Shown here: positions 54,491-64,000 of the stretch, in pieces
How positions within the stretch are numbered: position 1 is the first letter of the stretch
Layout of the letters: each line of letters opens with the position of its first letter
Assembly: GCA_033964015.1 (NCBI GenBank)
Contig: CM066920.1
Span: 14,847,912-14,911,911, forward strand
Direction: 5' to 3'
Length of the DNA: 64,000 bases
From: Scolanthus callimorphus
Lineage: Eukaryota; Cnidaria; Anthozoa; Actiniaria; Edwardsiidae
Program-made: the position numbers and the translations under genes
The notes under the pieces: model-generated
The model's database searches: none
What the model was told of the DNA's origin: nothing
The model's input: the letters and a program-made list of their open reading frames with translations, nothing else

Positions 54491-54853
54491 GTGAGTGCAT
54501 AGAGACACGAGTTTGTATCTTTTTGTTCTGCTCATCAGGGGGGGGGGAGGCAGTGGAAGCAAATTATGTTGGGAGGGGGCACTCTCGAAGGAAAAATTTG
54601 ATAACCTTCCCCTTTATCTAGGTATAAGGGGGCATGCAAGGTAAACCTTTAAATCCACACCACAATGTGGAGCTAGATTCCCCTCCCCCTCCCCCTACTT
54701 CTGACACCCCTGTCATGTACGTCATATCTTTGCACTGTGAAATCACTGTTGTTATGGTAGTCCCAATGTGGGAAAGTTGGTTTATCTGTCACAGCCATTC
54801 ATGTCACGAATTAGGATTTTTACAACTTGTCTATTGTCTTTCTATCATGGCAG

Positions 54854-54934
54854 GGTCATGTTGATTTCAGCTATGAGGTCTCCAGATCCCTAGCAGCCTG
54901 TCAAGGAGTTGTTCTACTCATTGATGCAGCACAG
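54854..54934 (+). CDS. GUF1: GUF1 exon 5
   Basis: 27 codons: [20 protein letters not shown] and LLIDAAQ. Acceptor ATGGCAG, donor GTAGAA. Completes G3 (G-H-V-D) and includes the catalytic-type histidine. Confidence 0.95.
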
Positions 54935-55389
54935 GTAGAACATAACTTTAAATTCAAAATTTACACTAGGTCTAGGGTACATATTGCCACCTTCAAAATG
55001 CAGGACATGTAATTCCTGGGATCCAAAAAGTTTTTGCATTTTGAAATAACCATTTTAAAACTGCAGCATTTCTTTTAAAATGCTGGAAATTTGGACATAA
55101 TGCAAGAGAGTAGGGTAGGTTGAAGTACAGGATTTCTGCTGCAAAATACAGAAGTTGGCATATCTGCTACAGTAATAAATGAATGAGTATGCATTGTTGC
55201 TGTCATTAAAGCTAGTGTATGCCTGTGTTAGATGGTGCATTGCATTTGATAGAACATTTGCTTTCGGCCTGACTTGACACTTTATAGCACTAGAAGGGTG
55301 TTTTTTTTTATTGGCTCCATAAGAGGGTGAGGTTATCTACCCTTGACAAACCTCTTATTATTATGTATATAAACCTCAGTGTTTTACAG

Positions 55390-55690
55390 GGATTTCTGCC
55401 ACTGAGAAAAACCGTATATTATATTCACATGTGAAAATACAATATTTTTACATTTGAAAATATCAGCCAATCAGATGTCTTCTCCTGTTGCTATAACAAC
55501 TTTCGGTTTCGGCGGGAATCGACGCGTTTGGCAAGGGGCAGTGTTTCTTGTTTATATAATAAACAGAATAATACATTGATGCTTAGAGTTCGCTGCGCTC
55601 ACTCGTTCGATATCAATGTGAACACTCAAAGATAAATTCCATATCTCTGCGCGCCCATGTATTATGCTCTATTTCTCCCCTCACCCCTGC
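55390..55690. repeat. MITE-like repeat in GUF1 intron 5
   Basis: Contains TTCACATGTGAAAATA, AATATCAGCCAATCAGATG and ATATCAATGTGAACACTC, words shared with the element at 59336-59975. Ends not resolved. Confidence 0.4.
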
Positions 55691-55849
55691 ATTCTTGTAC
55701 CTGATGGATACATTTAGCACTACTGGTACATGTACAAGCTATTTATTATAGTTGTCATAGTTCCATATGCCAGTGCACTGTTTAGTTTCATAATCTTCAT
55801 AACTGTTACTCAGCAAACTGTGATTCAATCTTTCTCTCTTGTGTTTCAG

Positions 55850-55927
55850 GGTGTTCAAGCGCAGACAGTGTCTAATTTTTTCCTCGCCTTTGATTCAGAT
55901 TTGAAAATTATACCAGTACTGAACAAG
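55850..55927 (+). CDS. GUF1: GUF1 exon 6
   Basis: 26 codons: GVQAQTVSNFFLAFDSDLKI and IPVLNK. Acceptor GTTTCAG, donor GTACAT. Carries the N-K of the G4 guanine-specificity motif. Confidence 0.95.
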
Positions 55928-56041
55928 GTACATTCTTTCTGAAAAAACATTCCTTAAAATTATTTCTTGAAACTGAACTGAACTGAAACTTCACAGATTT
56001 CATTGAACTTTACATTTTATCTAATTTTGCGTGCAAAACAG

Positions 56042-56125
56042 GTTGATTTGAAAAGCGCTAAACCTGCAGAAGTTATCCATCAGATGGAAAAAGTCTTTGA
56101 CGTTTCGCCACAAGACGTATTACAG
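56042..56125 (+). CDS. GUF1: GUF1 exon 7
   Basis: 28 codons: VDLKSAKPAEVIHQMEKVFD and VSPQDVLQ. Acceptor AAAACAG, donor GTAGAA. Completes G4 as N-K-V-D-L. Confidence 0.95.
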
Positions 56126-56435
56126 GTAGAAAGTCAACTGTTTGGGTTTGTTAGTACGTTTGGTTGTAGTGATAAACTAAACTAAAAGACATTGAAACAA
56201 AGGAACATGAAAAGATAACGTAAAATACTGTTGCCGAAAACGAAGGTTTGGGGATGATATGCGTCTAGAAGTCAGTTCTACCTCAAAATCAAAATCAATT
56301 GCGCGTTTTAATTTCAGACAATTGAGACAGTTGAATGCTTTTAGTAAAAACCTCTCCTTTCAAACTCATTTTACAGCATTGTTTAGAAACGAAATCGTTG
56401 CGCTGGAAATTTTGCAAGTCAGACTTTCTTGGCCA

Positions 56436-56535
56436 ATCAGATCCTTGCCCTGTTTCGACTAGCGCAGTCAACTGGCTTTCCGTCGCCGCGAAAAACCAGT
56501 CGACTGCACTAGTCGAAACAGGGCAACGGGTCTGA
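56436..56535. repeat. 100-bp inverted repeat in GUF1 intron 7
   Basis: TCAGATCCTTGCCCTGTTTC and GACTAGCGCAGTC pair with GACTGCACTAGTC and GAAACAGGGCAACGGGTCTGA at the other end. Non-coding. Confidence 0.65.
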
Positions 56536-56674
56536 TTTATAGACGGTTCGACCAAAACCAAAACCAAAACGACGTCTTGGAACAGTGAATTTAGCTGTAA
56601 ACGTTTTTTTTCTCATTTAAACCGCGAAAAAACCGCATTGAAAAGGCAGATAATTCTCACGTTCATTTCTGTAG

Positions 56675-57458
56675 TAGGGACCGATCGTTTATTACGTCCA
56701 CGGGGGAGGCGGTGGTTTTCTAAATTTATTGAATGTTAAAATTCGCACCCCCCTCATTAAAAAGGCGATACAAAAATAACCCCCACATAACATCGATGTT
56801 CTAAAAAGCTTCCCCCCACCCTGCTGTAACCAGATCCCCGTTTGAACTATTTTTGTTGCGCGCGAAGCGCGCCCTAATTTTTTATGCATGATATGAACGC
56901 ATTTCACCAAACCTCAAAGAAAATGTAGATGAACATTCCATTTGCTGTGTGTAGTAAACAAAGATCGCAAATGACGTGCGTAAAGCAGGGTCAAAATGAC
57001 GAATCTCTATCCTCGTAAAGTGGAACTCACGCTTGCCTGCTTGCCTAATAATTAGGCCTTCTTTTTCGAACTGAGACAACTTCGATGCTTATTACTGCAG
57101 AGCGTCTTTTTGGGGAGAGTTAGTTTTTTTCTCCTGGCTAAGATATATTTTCTTGTAATGACATTCGTAGCCATTCCATTGCGCACGTACTCAAAAACTA
57201 TTTTGTACATTCCGTTGCGCGCGAAGCGCGCCGAAATTGGCGTACTTGCTATATGGCGTAGCGCTGTATGCCACGACGCGATAGCTTGTACATATTATTA
57301 TTTAGTTTGAACCACAGTGTCCCTGAAAAAATTACCCCCTCTTTTGAGAGAGGGTGCCAAAAAATTACCCCCCCCCCTAAAATCTATGTCTTCTAAATTT
57401 TTACCCCCACCCAAATTCCACCGCCCCCCCCGTAGACGTTATAAACGATCGGTCCCTA
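56675..57458. mobile_element. 784-bp DNA element, ends TAGGGACCGATCGTTTAT
   Basis: TAGGGACCGATCGTTTATTA pairs with TATAAACGATCGGTCCCTA, and the inner CACGGGGG / CCCCCCGT also match. It holds two copies of GTTGCGCGCGAAGCGCGCC (56854, 57211). No transposase. It lies in GUF1 intron 7. Confidence 0.7.
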
Positions 57459-57573
57459 ATGAAAATAAAATGTTTGTCTCACTAGAAACTAGATTCGTTG
57501 TTTTGACATTTTATTATTTGTAAAAAAGATCGCAATATAAAATAGTTTGTTTTGTTTGTGTTTCCCCCGTCAG

Positions 57574-57638
57574 ATATCAGCAAAAGAAGGGACAGGAGTA
57601 GAAGGCTTGCTAGAGACTATCATAGACAAGCTACCAAG
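57574..57638 (+). CDS. GUF1: GUF1 exon 8 (G5 motif)
   Basis: Acceptor CCGTCAG, donor AAG|GTGCAA, leaves phase 2. Reads ISAKEGTGVEGLLETIIDKL then P. Confidence 0.93.
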
Positions 57639-57863
57639 GTGCAACTTACACTACTGTCAAAAATAAATGAGAACGAATTCGCCGAATTTCGGTCCTTCTT
57701 TAAACGAATTTTTGCGCGAAATTCGCTCCGTTCTTCACTCAATTCACACCGAATTTTCGCTGACTTTTCGCTCAGGGAAAATTTGCTGCCGACTGTTCGG
57801 ATCCAATCTTTGAATTTTCGATGTACTATATGCCGTAGCTATGCACTATACCCCTTCAATTCA

Positions 57864-58090
57864 AACGTTGCTCTGCAAAACGTAAGACCATGAACCATGC
57901 ATCATAATGAAGACGCTATTTCTCGTATTTTCCTCGAGTTTGGCAAACTAAAATAAACTAAAACCACCCAATGGCACTTTGTTTACTACTTTGAGACTCA
58001 ATTTGGGGCGAACTGCTTCGTTTTAGGCAAGAATTACCATTACGACTTATGAAGCATGGTTCATGGTTTTACGTTTTGCAGAGCAACGTT
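57864..58090. mobile_element. 227-bp MITE, ends AACGTTGCTCTGCAAAACGT
   Basis: AACGTTGCTCTGCAAAACGT pairs with ACGTTTTGCAGAGCAACGTT. The inverted match continues through ACCATGAACCATGC and its complement. It lies in GUF1 intron 8. Confidence 0.75.
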
Positions 58091-58764
58091 AATTGAAACA
58101 GGTGTATATCACAGAAGATATGTACTATACGTTTTACGCAGTCATTTAAATATTTTCCTGATTGAGTTTCCTGTTCATTCGGACGTTAATAACGCGAGTG
58201 GCCTTCCTGTACTGCTCAACGATTGGGTCGGTCCAGCAACTTCCAACGGCTAGCCGTTATTGGAGTATTACACTGAACTTAGCTGTCGGGAAGCCCGAAT
58301 TTCCACCCTAAAAATACCTGTTAGAAAAAAATTCCACCCTAAAAATACTCCTCGGTCCTAAGATACCTTCTTCAGCGTACCGTTCAACGAACCCCTAAAA
58401 AATACCCGATTTCTTCAGCGTACGGTTTTGATTAAAAAAACCTCTAAAAAATACCTGATCGGCGATTTTAACTCCTAAAATTACGACGGTCCTACCTACC
58501 ATTCGAATAATAGGGAGTTCCCCTTTTATGGGTGTTTGCTTTAATAACTCAAGGCCTGCTAGGGGCGTACGCCGAATTTTAAAAGTTGCAGTCATAGCCA
58601 AGGGCAAACGTAGGATTTTGCAAATCTACAAGCCAAGCTCATGAATGCAGTACAGTCCTGCAGTTCCGTCTCTGCAGGCCTATAGGCTGCGTACGCTATT
58701 ACTACTACTTGTCTGCTACTAATAAACATAATATACTACTGATTGTTTTTTGTGTGTATCTTAG

Positions 58765-58877
58765 CCCTACAGGAGATGTTTCCGAGCCTCTGTCCTCTCT
58801 GCTATTCGACTCTTGGTATGACCAGTATAGGGGTGTTATATGTCTTGTTGCCGTGATGAATGGCTCTATTAGGAAAG
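58765..58877 (+). CDS. GUF1: GUF1 exon 9
   Basis: Acceptor TATCTTAG, donor AAAG|GTAACA. Reads PTGDVSEPLSSLLFDSWYDQ then YRGVICLVAVMNGSIRK, the start of domain II. The phases in and out agree with exons 8 and 10. Confidence 0.93.
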
Positions 58878-59335
58878 GTAACATCACAGTCATCTTCTGT
58901 AGCAGAGTGAATCGTGAAATCAAGCTTGCTTTGAATTCAGATTTGGATGCAATTTCAAACAGCGAGTTTCTGTGGCTGTTGCAGATACACAGTGTTGTTC
59001 AAAGCATCAGTGACTTTCTGGGCCAATATAAATCGTCTTATTGACGAGTCATTAACACAGAGCTGCGTTTGGCTGTGTGATTCCACACTAGCCATGAATT
59101 TCTTGGGTTTATCGGCGGTTTATTGCTCATGAATTCAACTATAAAACCTCCCAGAAGATTTCAGATAATGCTTTCTTTAGAATATCGCCAGATTGACAAT
59201 TCACATTCAGCTCACATTCACTGTAACTCTGAAAAGAACGACTGCTACGACTTTGCTAATACGTGGAATACCTCGGACCAAGCCCCCAAGGAGCAAGCAA
59301 CAAAATAAGCCTTTCATTTCGTTCTTTTGTTATAG

Positions 59336-59975
59336 AGTCCTAAAGTGATGACGTCACAAAAACAATATTTTCAATTTAGCAATGTTTGTTCCTTGATTTC
59401 GAAAGGGCATATCGATTGAAAGCTACAAACCAAAAATGAGGTGAATCGGTTGATATGGCTCGCTGAATACATAGAGGATATTACATGGCCGCGCGGAGAT
59501 ACGAATTTTATCTTCGAGTGTTGAAAATTGTTAACACGAGAAGATAAAATTCGTATCTCCAAGCTGTCATGTAATGTTCTGTTTATGATATAAACATCAA
59601 TGAATACCAAATTCACATTTGATATTTTTACATTGATATTTTTACATGTGAAAATAACATGATATTTTCACGTGTGAAGATATCAAGTTTTCGCGCGGGA
59701 GATCACCCGGTATTTCATTGGTGTTTATATAATAAATAATTTTCTTTAACAAATCACTGTATTTTTGGTTTAGTTCATAAACTTATGAACTGAGTCCAAA
59801 ATACAGTGATTTGTTAAAGAAAATTATGTATTCAGCGGGCCATAGCTCGGTTGCGTTTCAACCGATTCACCTCTTTTTTTGCATGCAACGTTCTTCGAAG
59901 TTGGTCTTTTATTATCCGTGGACTTAAATCTGAAACTCGAAATTTTTCAAATTTGTGACGTCACACTTTAGGACT
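59336..59975. mobile_element. 640-bp element with TGACGTCA-containing ends and internal hairpins
   Basis: AGTCCTAAAGTGATGACGTC pairs with GACGTCACACTTTAGGACT. It contains two strong hairpins. One starts GAGATACGAATTTTATCTTC and closes with GAAGATAAAATTCGTATCTC (about 59497-59561). The other starts TTTCTTTAACAAATCACTGT and closes with ACAGTGATTTGTTAAAGAAA (about 59742-59823). AATCGGTTGA and TCAACCGATT are also inverted. Non-coding, in GUF1 intron 9. Confidence 0.7.
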
Positions 59976-60126
59976 ATTTGTCCCGGAGGAGCATGGTGAC
60001 TAGACATTTCATGCAATTGTGTATTGTAAAGATCGCTTGTAGAGTTTCAAATCTGAGCACAATATTGATCTTGTTCAAATATGGGGTGAAGTGAGTGAAC
60101 TACTTACTACCCCCCCCCCCCCCCCC

Positions 60127-60308
60127 GGTTTTGGCTTCCGTCAATCAAACCTTTTAAAACAGGCGCACGGATTTTTGGGTTGCATTTTACGGTGGGACAT
60201 TTGGTTTTGAAACCTATTGTAGCTTGTCCTTGTTAGTCCAAGACCCTGTCAAAGCCTGCGTGAAATCACCCAGAGCTGTTCACTCGTATGATTGACGGAA
60301 GCCAAACC
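60127..60308. mobile_element. Small MITE preceded by a C run
   Basis: GGTTTTGGCTTCCGTCAATC pairs with GATTGACGGAAGCCAAACC. A C run of about 18 lies at its left edge (60109-60126). Confidence 0.6.
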
Positions 60309-60594
60309 GCGGTTTGTTAGTTGGCGTAGAGTTCACAGAATTAGGAAAATTGCAGAAAAGTAAAAAACATTGACAATTAGTGATAAGGGGCATCATATAT
60401 TTTCAGTAGTTGTGACCCCCTACCCCCCTTCCCCCTATTTCCCAAATGCTGGCTTTCCCCCTGAAGTGCCTATGGGATGATGTCGACGCGATTTTCCTCT
60501 TCATTTGATGCGTTGGCCCTTTTGTTGTATTTCTTATTCTCAATGTCACATCCAGAGTCCATCCAGTATTCCGGGTTCTTTTTGTGTTTGCCAG

Positions 60595-60685
60595 GTGATA
60601 CTATCAAGTCCGTGTATTCTGGAGAGATTTACGAGGTTTCTGATGTTGGTATTATGCATCCACACGAGTACCCGACCGGGGCATT
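60595..60685 (+). CDS. GUF1: GUF1 exon 10
   Basis: Acceptor TTGCCAG, donor TT|GTAAGT. Reads DTIKSVYSGEIYEVSDVGIM then HPHEYPTGA. An in-frame stop follows immediately if unspliced. Confidence 0.92.
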
Positions 60686-61034
60686 GTAAGTAAATATTTG
60701 TCAGCCTAGAGAAGGGAGCCTGAGATCGGGCCAGACGTTTTTTTTTACACTGCTCGCTAAAAATTGGAAGTTCTCTTTCTTTTATTACTAAAACCGTTGT
60801 ATCGCGAAAAGCGTTTTTCATAACGATTTGTTTTTGGCTTTGCTCCGCCACGCAAACCTTCTCATCCAATCAGGTCCTCGCCTTGTTCCGCCTAATGCAG
60901 CTACTTGGCTTCTCTCGGAACAAAAACCAGACAAATGTCGTGACGGAGGCTCTTCAGTAGCCGAACAGCAAAAAGGCAAATAAATGCATGTCTCTATGCA
61001 ACGGTATAAGTTAGCTGTAAAATGGGAGGATTTC

Positions 61035-61245
61035 GTATGACTGTGAAAAGTGCCGCGAGAAAGTTGTTCCGCGCCGCGACTACACGATTTCATTGGCTCT
61101 CGCTCTAAGGACCGTAATTTTCTGCCGCGACGTGCAATTTGATTGGTTGTCCGTGATTTGTGAGAAGGCCAAGTAGGCCAAGTTCCGTGCCGCGCCACGA
61201 CCGCGACATGTGGTGGCACTTTACAGTCATACAAAATCCGCTGAC
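61035..61245. mobile_element. GTGCCGCG-type MITE, copy 2
   Basis: TTCGTATGACTGTGAAAAGT and ACTTTACAGTCATACAAAAT are inverted. The interior repeats CCGCGCCGCGACTAC and CCGTGCCGCGCCACGACCGC. Related to 27286-27404. Confidence 0.6.
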
Positions 61246-61484
61246 AAGATGCAAATGCAACATATTTTTGACACTACGGTCGCGAGAATTGCTGTGTCCA
61301 ACAAGCTGTCTTTTTCGGCGCTAATTCCAAATTTTTCAGATATTTCCTTCCACCATTGTCGAATTTGTTATAAATAAACTCGCATTTCTGAACTTCTTTG
61401 CAAAATTCTGTATGTCAAGCGTTTCATTACTGTTGGATGCCATTTTCCTGCAAAGTGAGAAATTTTCCTGTTGAATTAGGGGTG

Positions 61485-61705
61485 CTTCCAGTCGCTACGA
61501 TCGCTGAAACCGATTCTCATTTGTCGTTACGATCGCTGCGACCGCGCAACACCGATCGCTACGATCGCCGAGATCTTTTTTTCTGTCTCAGTGATCGTGA
61601 TCGTTACGATCGCTGCGATCGCCAAACAGAGCGATTCTCATAAGATCGCTGGTCGCATTTTTCGGCGATCGCAACGATCGTAAAGATTATATGAGAACCA
61701 GCCTT
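61485..61705. repeat. GATCG-rich repeat element
   Basis: Many tandem and inverted copies of CGCTACGATCGCTG and CGTTACGATCGCTGCGATCG. Ends TATGAGAACCAGCCTT, a terminus shared with the repeat at 30690. Every copy is nearly self-complementary. Confidence 0.6.
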
Positions 61706-61798
61706 AAAAAACTTACTTGCAAGTAAGTTAAACATCCGGACCCCTTTGGGGTACGGGTGCGTCTGTCATCTCTCAAAGACACTATGTTTGTATCTCAG

Positions 61799-61928
61799 GT
61801 TTGCGGGTCAGGTTGGTTACATGGTGACAGGAATGAGGAACAGCAAAGAGGCTCAAATAGGGGACACGTTCTGCCACGCCCATAGCCCTGTGCAGCCCCT
61901 ACCTGGATTCAAACCTACCGTGCCTATG
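61799..61928 (+). CDS. GUF1: GUF1 exon 11 (last one in the window)
   Basis: Acceptor TATCTCAG, donor CCTATG|GTAAAG. Reads FAGQVGYMVTGMRNSKEAQI then GDTFCHAHSPVQPLPGFKPT. The next family segment (human VFAGMYP...) is not present before the window ends. Confidence 0.92.
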
Positions 61929-62001
61929 GTAAAGTTCTACTGATGCATGACTCACTTTACATTGCATAAAATTATCCGTAATGATATTGCATGAGAAGAC
62001 T

Positions 62002-62244
62002 AATAGTCCAGTTTCGAATTATTTGCTCTAATGCTGAGTAGGCATCAGCGGTGCATAAATACAGTGCCTCAGTTTGGAGCTTCAGTTTGAAGCCCCAGTT
62101 TGAAGTTGAAAAAGTTGCAAATATCAACGAGAAACTGATGAAGCTCCAATTGAGACAATAGACAACTTTTTTTAATTTCAAACTGAGGCTTGTATTAATG
62201 CATCACTGATGCCGATGGAGCAGAGAATTTCAAACTGGACTATT
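62002..62244. mobile_element. 243-bp MITE, ends AATAGTCCAGTTT
   Basis: AATAGTCCAGTTTCGAATT pairs with AATTTCAAACTGGACTATT. A partial relative at 28800-28945 shares AATAGTCCAGTTTCGAATTC, GGCGCATAAATACAGTG and GGAGACAATAGACAA. Directly abuts the next repeat. Confidence 0.7.
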
Positions 62245-62279
62245 TAACAATTATTCCTCAAGCCCGAATGGGCTCTGAG

Positions 62280-62320
<41 letters not shown>

Positions 62321-62541
62321 CAGAGGCCATGAGGGCGAGAGGAATAATTGTTTTAGTCAAATCACACTAGTAGGTCGATTTGTATTGCCAAAAAAAATGT
62401 TTTTGTTCTGGTCATTTGCCATTTTCTGGCTTACAAATCCGACACTTTTCGCTACTAGTAGGCTAAAACTTATAGCCTACTAGTAGCTCAACCAATCAGA
62501 ACGCAGCATTGATAATATACCACTAGTGTGATTTGACTAAA
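62244..62541. repeat. Double-hairpin repeat family, copy 4
   Basis: First inverted unit ACAATTATTCCTCAAG ... GAGAGGAATAATTGT, second TTTTAGTCAAATCACACTAG ... CTAGTGTGATTTGACTAAA. The best-preserved copy in the window. Confidence 0.75.
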
Positions 62542-63311
62542 GGCGGTTATTTGTTTATTCATTTGCATAAGCAGGGTCTAGATTCAGAATTTTGAAGGCA
62601 CTAGAAAATGCACTGAAAATCAGCACTGAATATCAATAGCGAACAACAAATGAAACATACTATTAAAATGTGAAGGTTTTAGATTCAGTCGTGAGGATTG
62701 AATGTTCAATGTTCAATTTAGAGAAAACGTGGGCTAATGAGCCTTCCGCCACACAATTCAATCCACTCGATTTAAAAACCTGCGTGGATCATTCAAAAAT
62801 GATCGTCAATGCGTTCTTCGGAATAGTAATTATTTGATCTTGAGCAATTTTATTACATTTTTCAAAAGCAAAGAGGCTCTTTTAAAAGACATGATTTTTT
62901 TTTGTGGGGCAGGAAGCTCATCAGCCCACATGTTTCTTGCAAATTGAGCTCCTCGCCATGTGCTCATAATTTGAGTTACGAACGTTAAACTTTCTTATTA
63001 CGCGGCTCGTTGACCATCTATTGATAGTTCTATTGATAGAAAAACGGAACTCGTAGTCTAATTGCTAAATAGATAGTGATAAGGAAAGCCTATCAAATAG
63101 CAGGATTCGTGATAGTATGTTAGTCGGTTTCCAAAGCGATTTACAAATTCTGAGATGATTGATCTTGAAGTTCTTTACAGTGCAGTTTACAATCATGAGT
63201 GGGTTTCTCTTTAGAAATTATTTTTTTTTATTTCTTTACAACCTGAGTGGCTAACTAAGACCAAGAGAAAATAACGCGGTTTCGTTTGAATCCGTATACT
63301 TTTTTGTACGG
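62542..63311. other. GUF1 intron 11, no gene seen
   Basis: AT-rich, no exon of GUF1 and no RNA gene found. Confidence 0.45.
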
Positions 63312-63507
63312 TTAGGCCTTCCGTCCAGACTAACACGCTGATCGTTTTCATCGAATCCTTATCAGTTTGAAAACGCTCTCGAAAGTGAATCAAAACGAAT
63401 CCGTATACATATCGTTTTAGTGTGGACGGTCGAATCCGGTTAAAAACGAAAACGATGACGTCAACTCTACTATGATCTGTTAACTCTCTAGTGTGGACAA
63501 TGCCTAA
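63312..63507. mobile_element. 196-bp MITE, ends TTAGGC ... GTCCACA
   Basis: TTAGGCCTTCCGTCCAGACT and, in reverse complement from the right, TTAGGCATTGTCCACACTAG are inverted with changes. The interior has AAAACGAATCCGTATAC and AAACGAAAACGATGACGTCA. Confidence 0.6.
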
Positions 63508-63702
63508 TAATCGTAAACTTTATTTCTATTTTTTGCTATGTAATGCTAATTACCGTGCATGGGATCGCTTCTTTTCTATTGGCCGTTTCACAGACTGTCA
63601 ATCACATGTTGCATTAAAGAAACTCTCTGAAACGCCCTGGAGAAATGGGGTTAGAGTCACTGAACGTGAGTCTGCCTCATCTCGGATACATGTAATATAA
63701 TT

Positions 63703-63981
63703 AAGCAATAAAAGTACTTTCCGCGTGCTCTCTGCTTTCGTACAAACACGAGGGGGATGTTGGGAGAACTGATCAAAACTTTTATCAGTTCGACCAACAT
63801 TCCCCGAGTGTTTGTAAGAAACCAGAGAGCACGCAGAAAGTATTTTTATTGCTTTTAGAAAATAACATACACACGCGCGACAGCGTTGCGTGACAATCGT
63901 GTTTCTCAGGTCTCTTACAAACACGCTTTTAACCAATCAGAATGCGCACATTCACAATACAACATAGGTGTTATTTTCTAA
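63703..63981. mobile_element. Hairpin plus adjoining MITE at the right edge
   Basis: Bases 63703-63856 form a long hairpin (AAGCAATAAAAGTACTTTCC ... AGAAAGTATTTTTATTGCTT). Next to it 63856-63981 runs from TTAGAAAATAACA to TGTTATTTTCTAA and includes AACCAATCAGAATGCGCACA. Together they may be one element. Confidence 0.6.
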
Positions 63982-64000
63982 AGCAGTTTATTGAGAAACC

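Larger units (their letters stand above)
36901..61928 (+). other. GUF1: GUF1 (mitochondrial EF4/LepA) gene, visible part
   Basis: GUF1 is the mitochondrial homologue of LepA/EF4, a ribosome-binding GTPase active in mitochondrial translation. All G motifs are visible: AHVDHGKS (G1), RERGITVKA (G2), DTPGHVD (G3 across an intron), NKVDL (G4 across an intron) and SAKEGTG (G5). Domain II follows (LLFDSWYDQYRGVI, GDTIKSVYSGEIYEVSDVGI, AGQVGYMVTGMR, EAQIGDTF). The N-terminal [20 protein letters not shown] closely parallels human EKLDMSRFPVENIRNFSIVA. The last visible exon ends PLPGFKPTVPM; the remaining exons (domains III-V and the C-terminus) lie beyond the window. Phases agree across all junctions from exon 2 to exon 10. 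Intron 2 is 16,069 bp owing to nested transposons. Confidence 0.95.

Noticed and set aside
58709..59132. Unspliced long frame over GUF1 exon 9
   Set aside because: Only 58765-58877 matches GUF1. The rest reads into the introns on both sides of the splice sites.

Overview
The window is eukaryotic, intron-containing animal DNA, very rich in transposable elements. I infer a cnidarian, probably an anthozoan such as a coral. The grounds are two clear metazoan genes with many short exons and GT-AG introns, and a dense load of short palindromic elements, CR1/L2/Jockey-type LINEs and a CACTA/EnSpm element of kinds I associate with coral and anemone genomes. Nothing here is bacterial or viral. Exon limits were read by eye from splice signals, reading phase and remembered family resemblance; no alignment was run.

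Region 1-25.8 kb holds no host gene I can support. It contains: an inverted-repeat element cut by the left edge (1-3215), carrying an HTH gene fragment; two copies of an ~800-bp palindromic DNA element (3571-4371 and 7625-8397); a 4.2-kb fold-back element (4860-9104) with one of those copies inside; a nearly complete LINE (10485-14624) with 12-bp target duplications, inserted in the reading frame of an older LINE remnant; several MITE families; a tRNA-derived sequence (22675-22747); and a ~126-bp minisatellite whose units mostly carry a TGACGTCA palindrome.

Region 25.9-36.5 kb (minus strand) is the Spindly gene (SPDL1), a kinetochore and dynein-dynactin adaptor. I find nine coding exons, the CC1-box-like A-x-x-x-G, the Spindly box GNSLFGE, and a last exon ending in Cys-Pro-Gln-Gln, the farnesylation signal of human Spindly. 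Two reading-frame problems (exon 2/3 junction and inside exon 8) are unresolved.

Region 36.9 kb to the right edge (plus strand) is GUF1, the mitochondrial EF4/LepA GTPase. It starts head-to-head with SPDL1 about 380 bp away. Ten coding exons are visible, covering all five G motifs; the gene runs off the window.

The second intron of GUF1 is 16 kb because of nested insertions. A non-autonomous LTR retroelement (38794-54035, 4-bp duplication CACC) has a 12,242-bp CACTA/EnSpm transposon (39067-51308) inside its left LTR, with perfect 32-bp terminal inverted repeats and a 3-bp duplication GAT. The undisturbed right LTR shows the empty site. The CACTA element carries a transposase gene on the minus strand and, divergently on the plus strand, a four-exon gene for a SAM-domain protein whose last exon has been tandemly re-duplicated. 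This two-gene CACTA element with a SAM-domain partner is the most notable system in the window.
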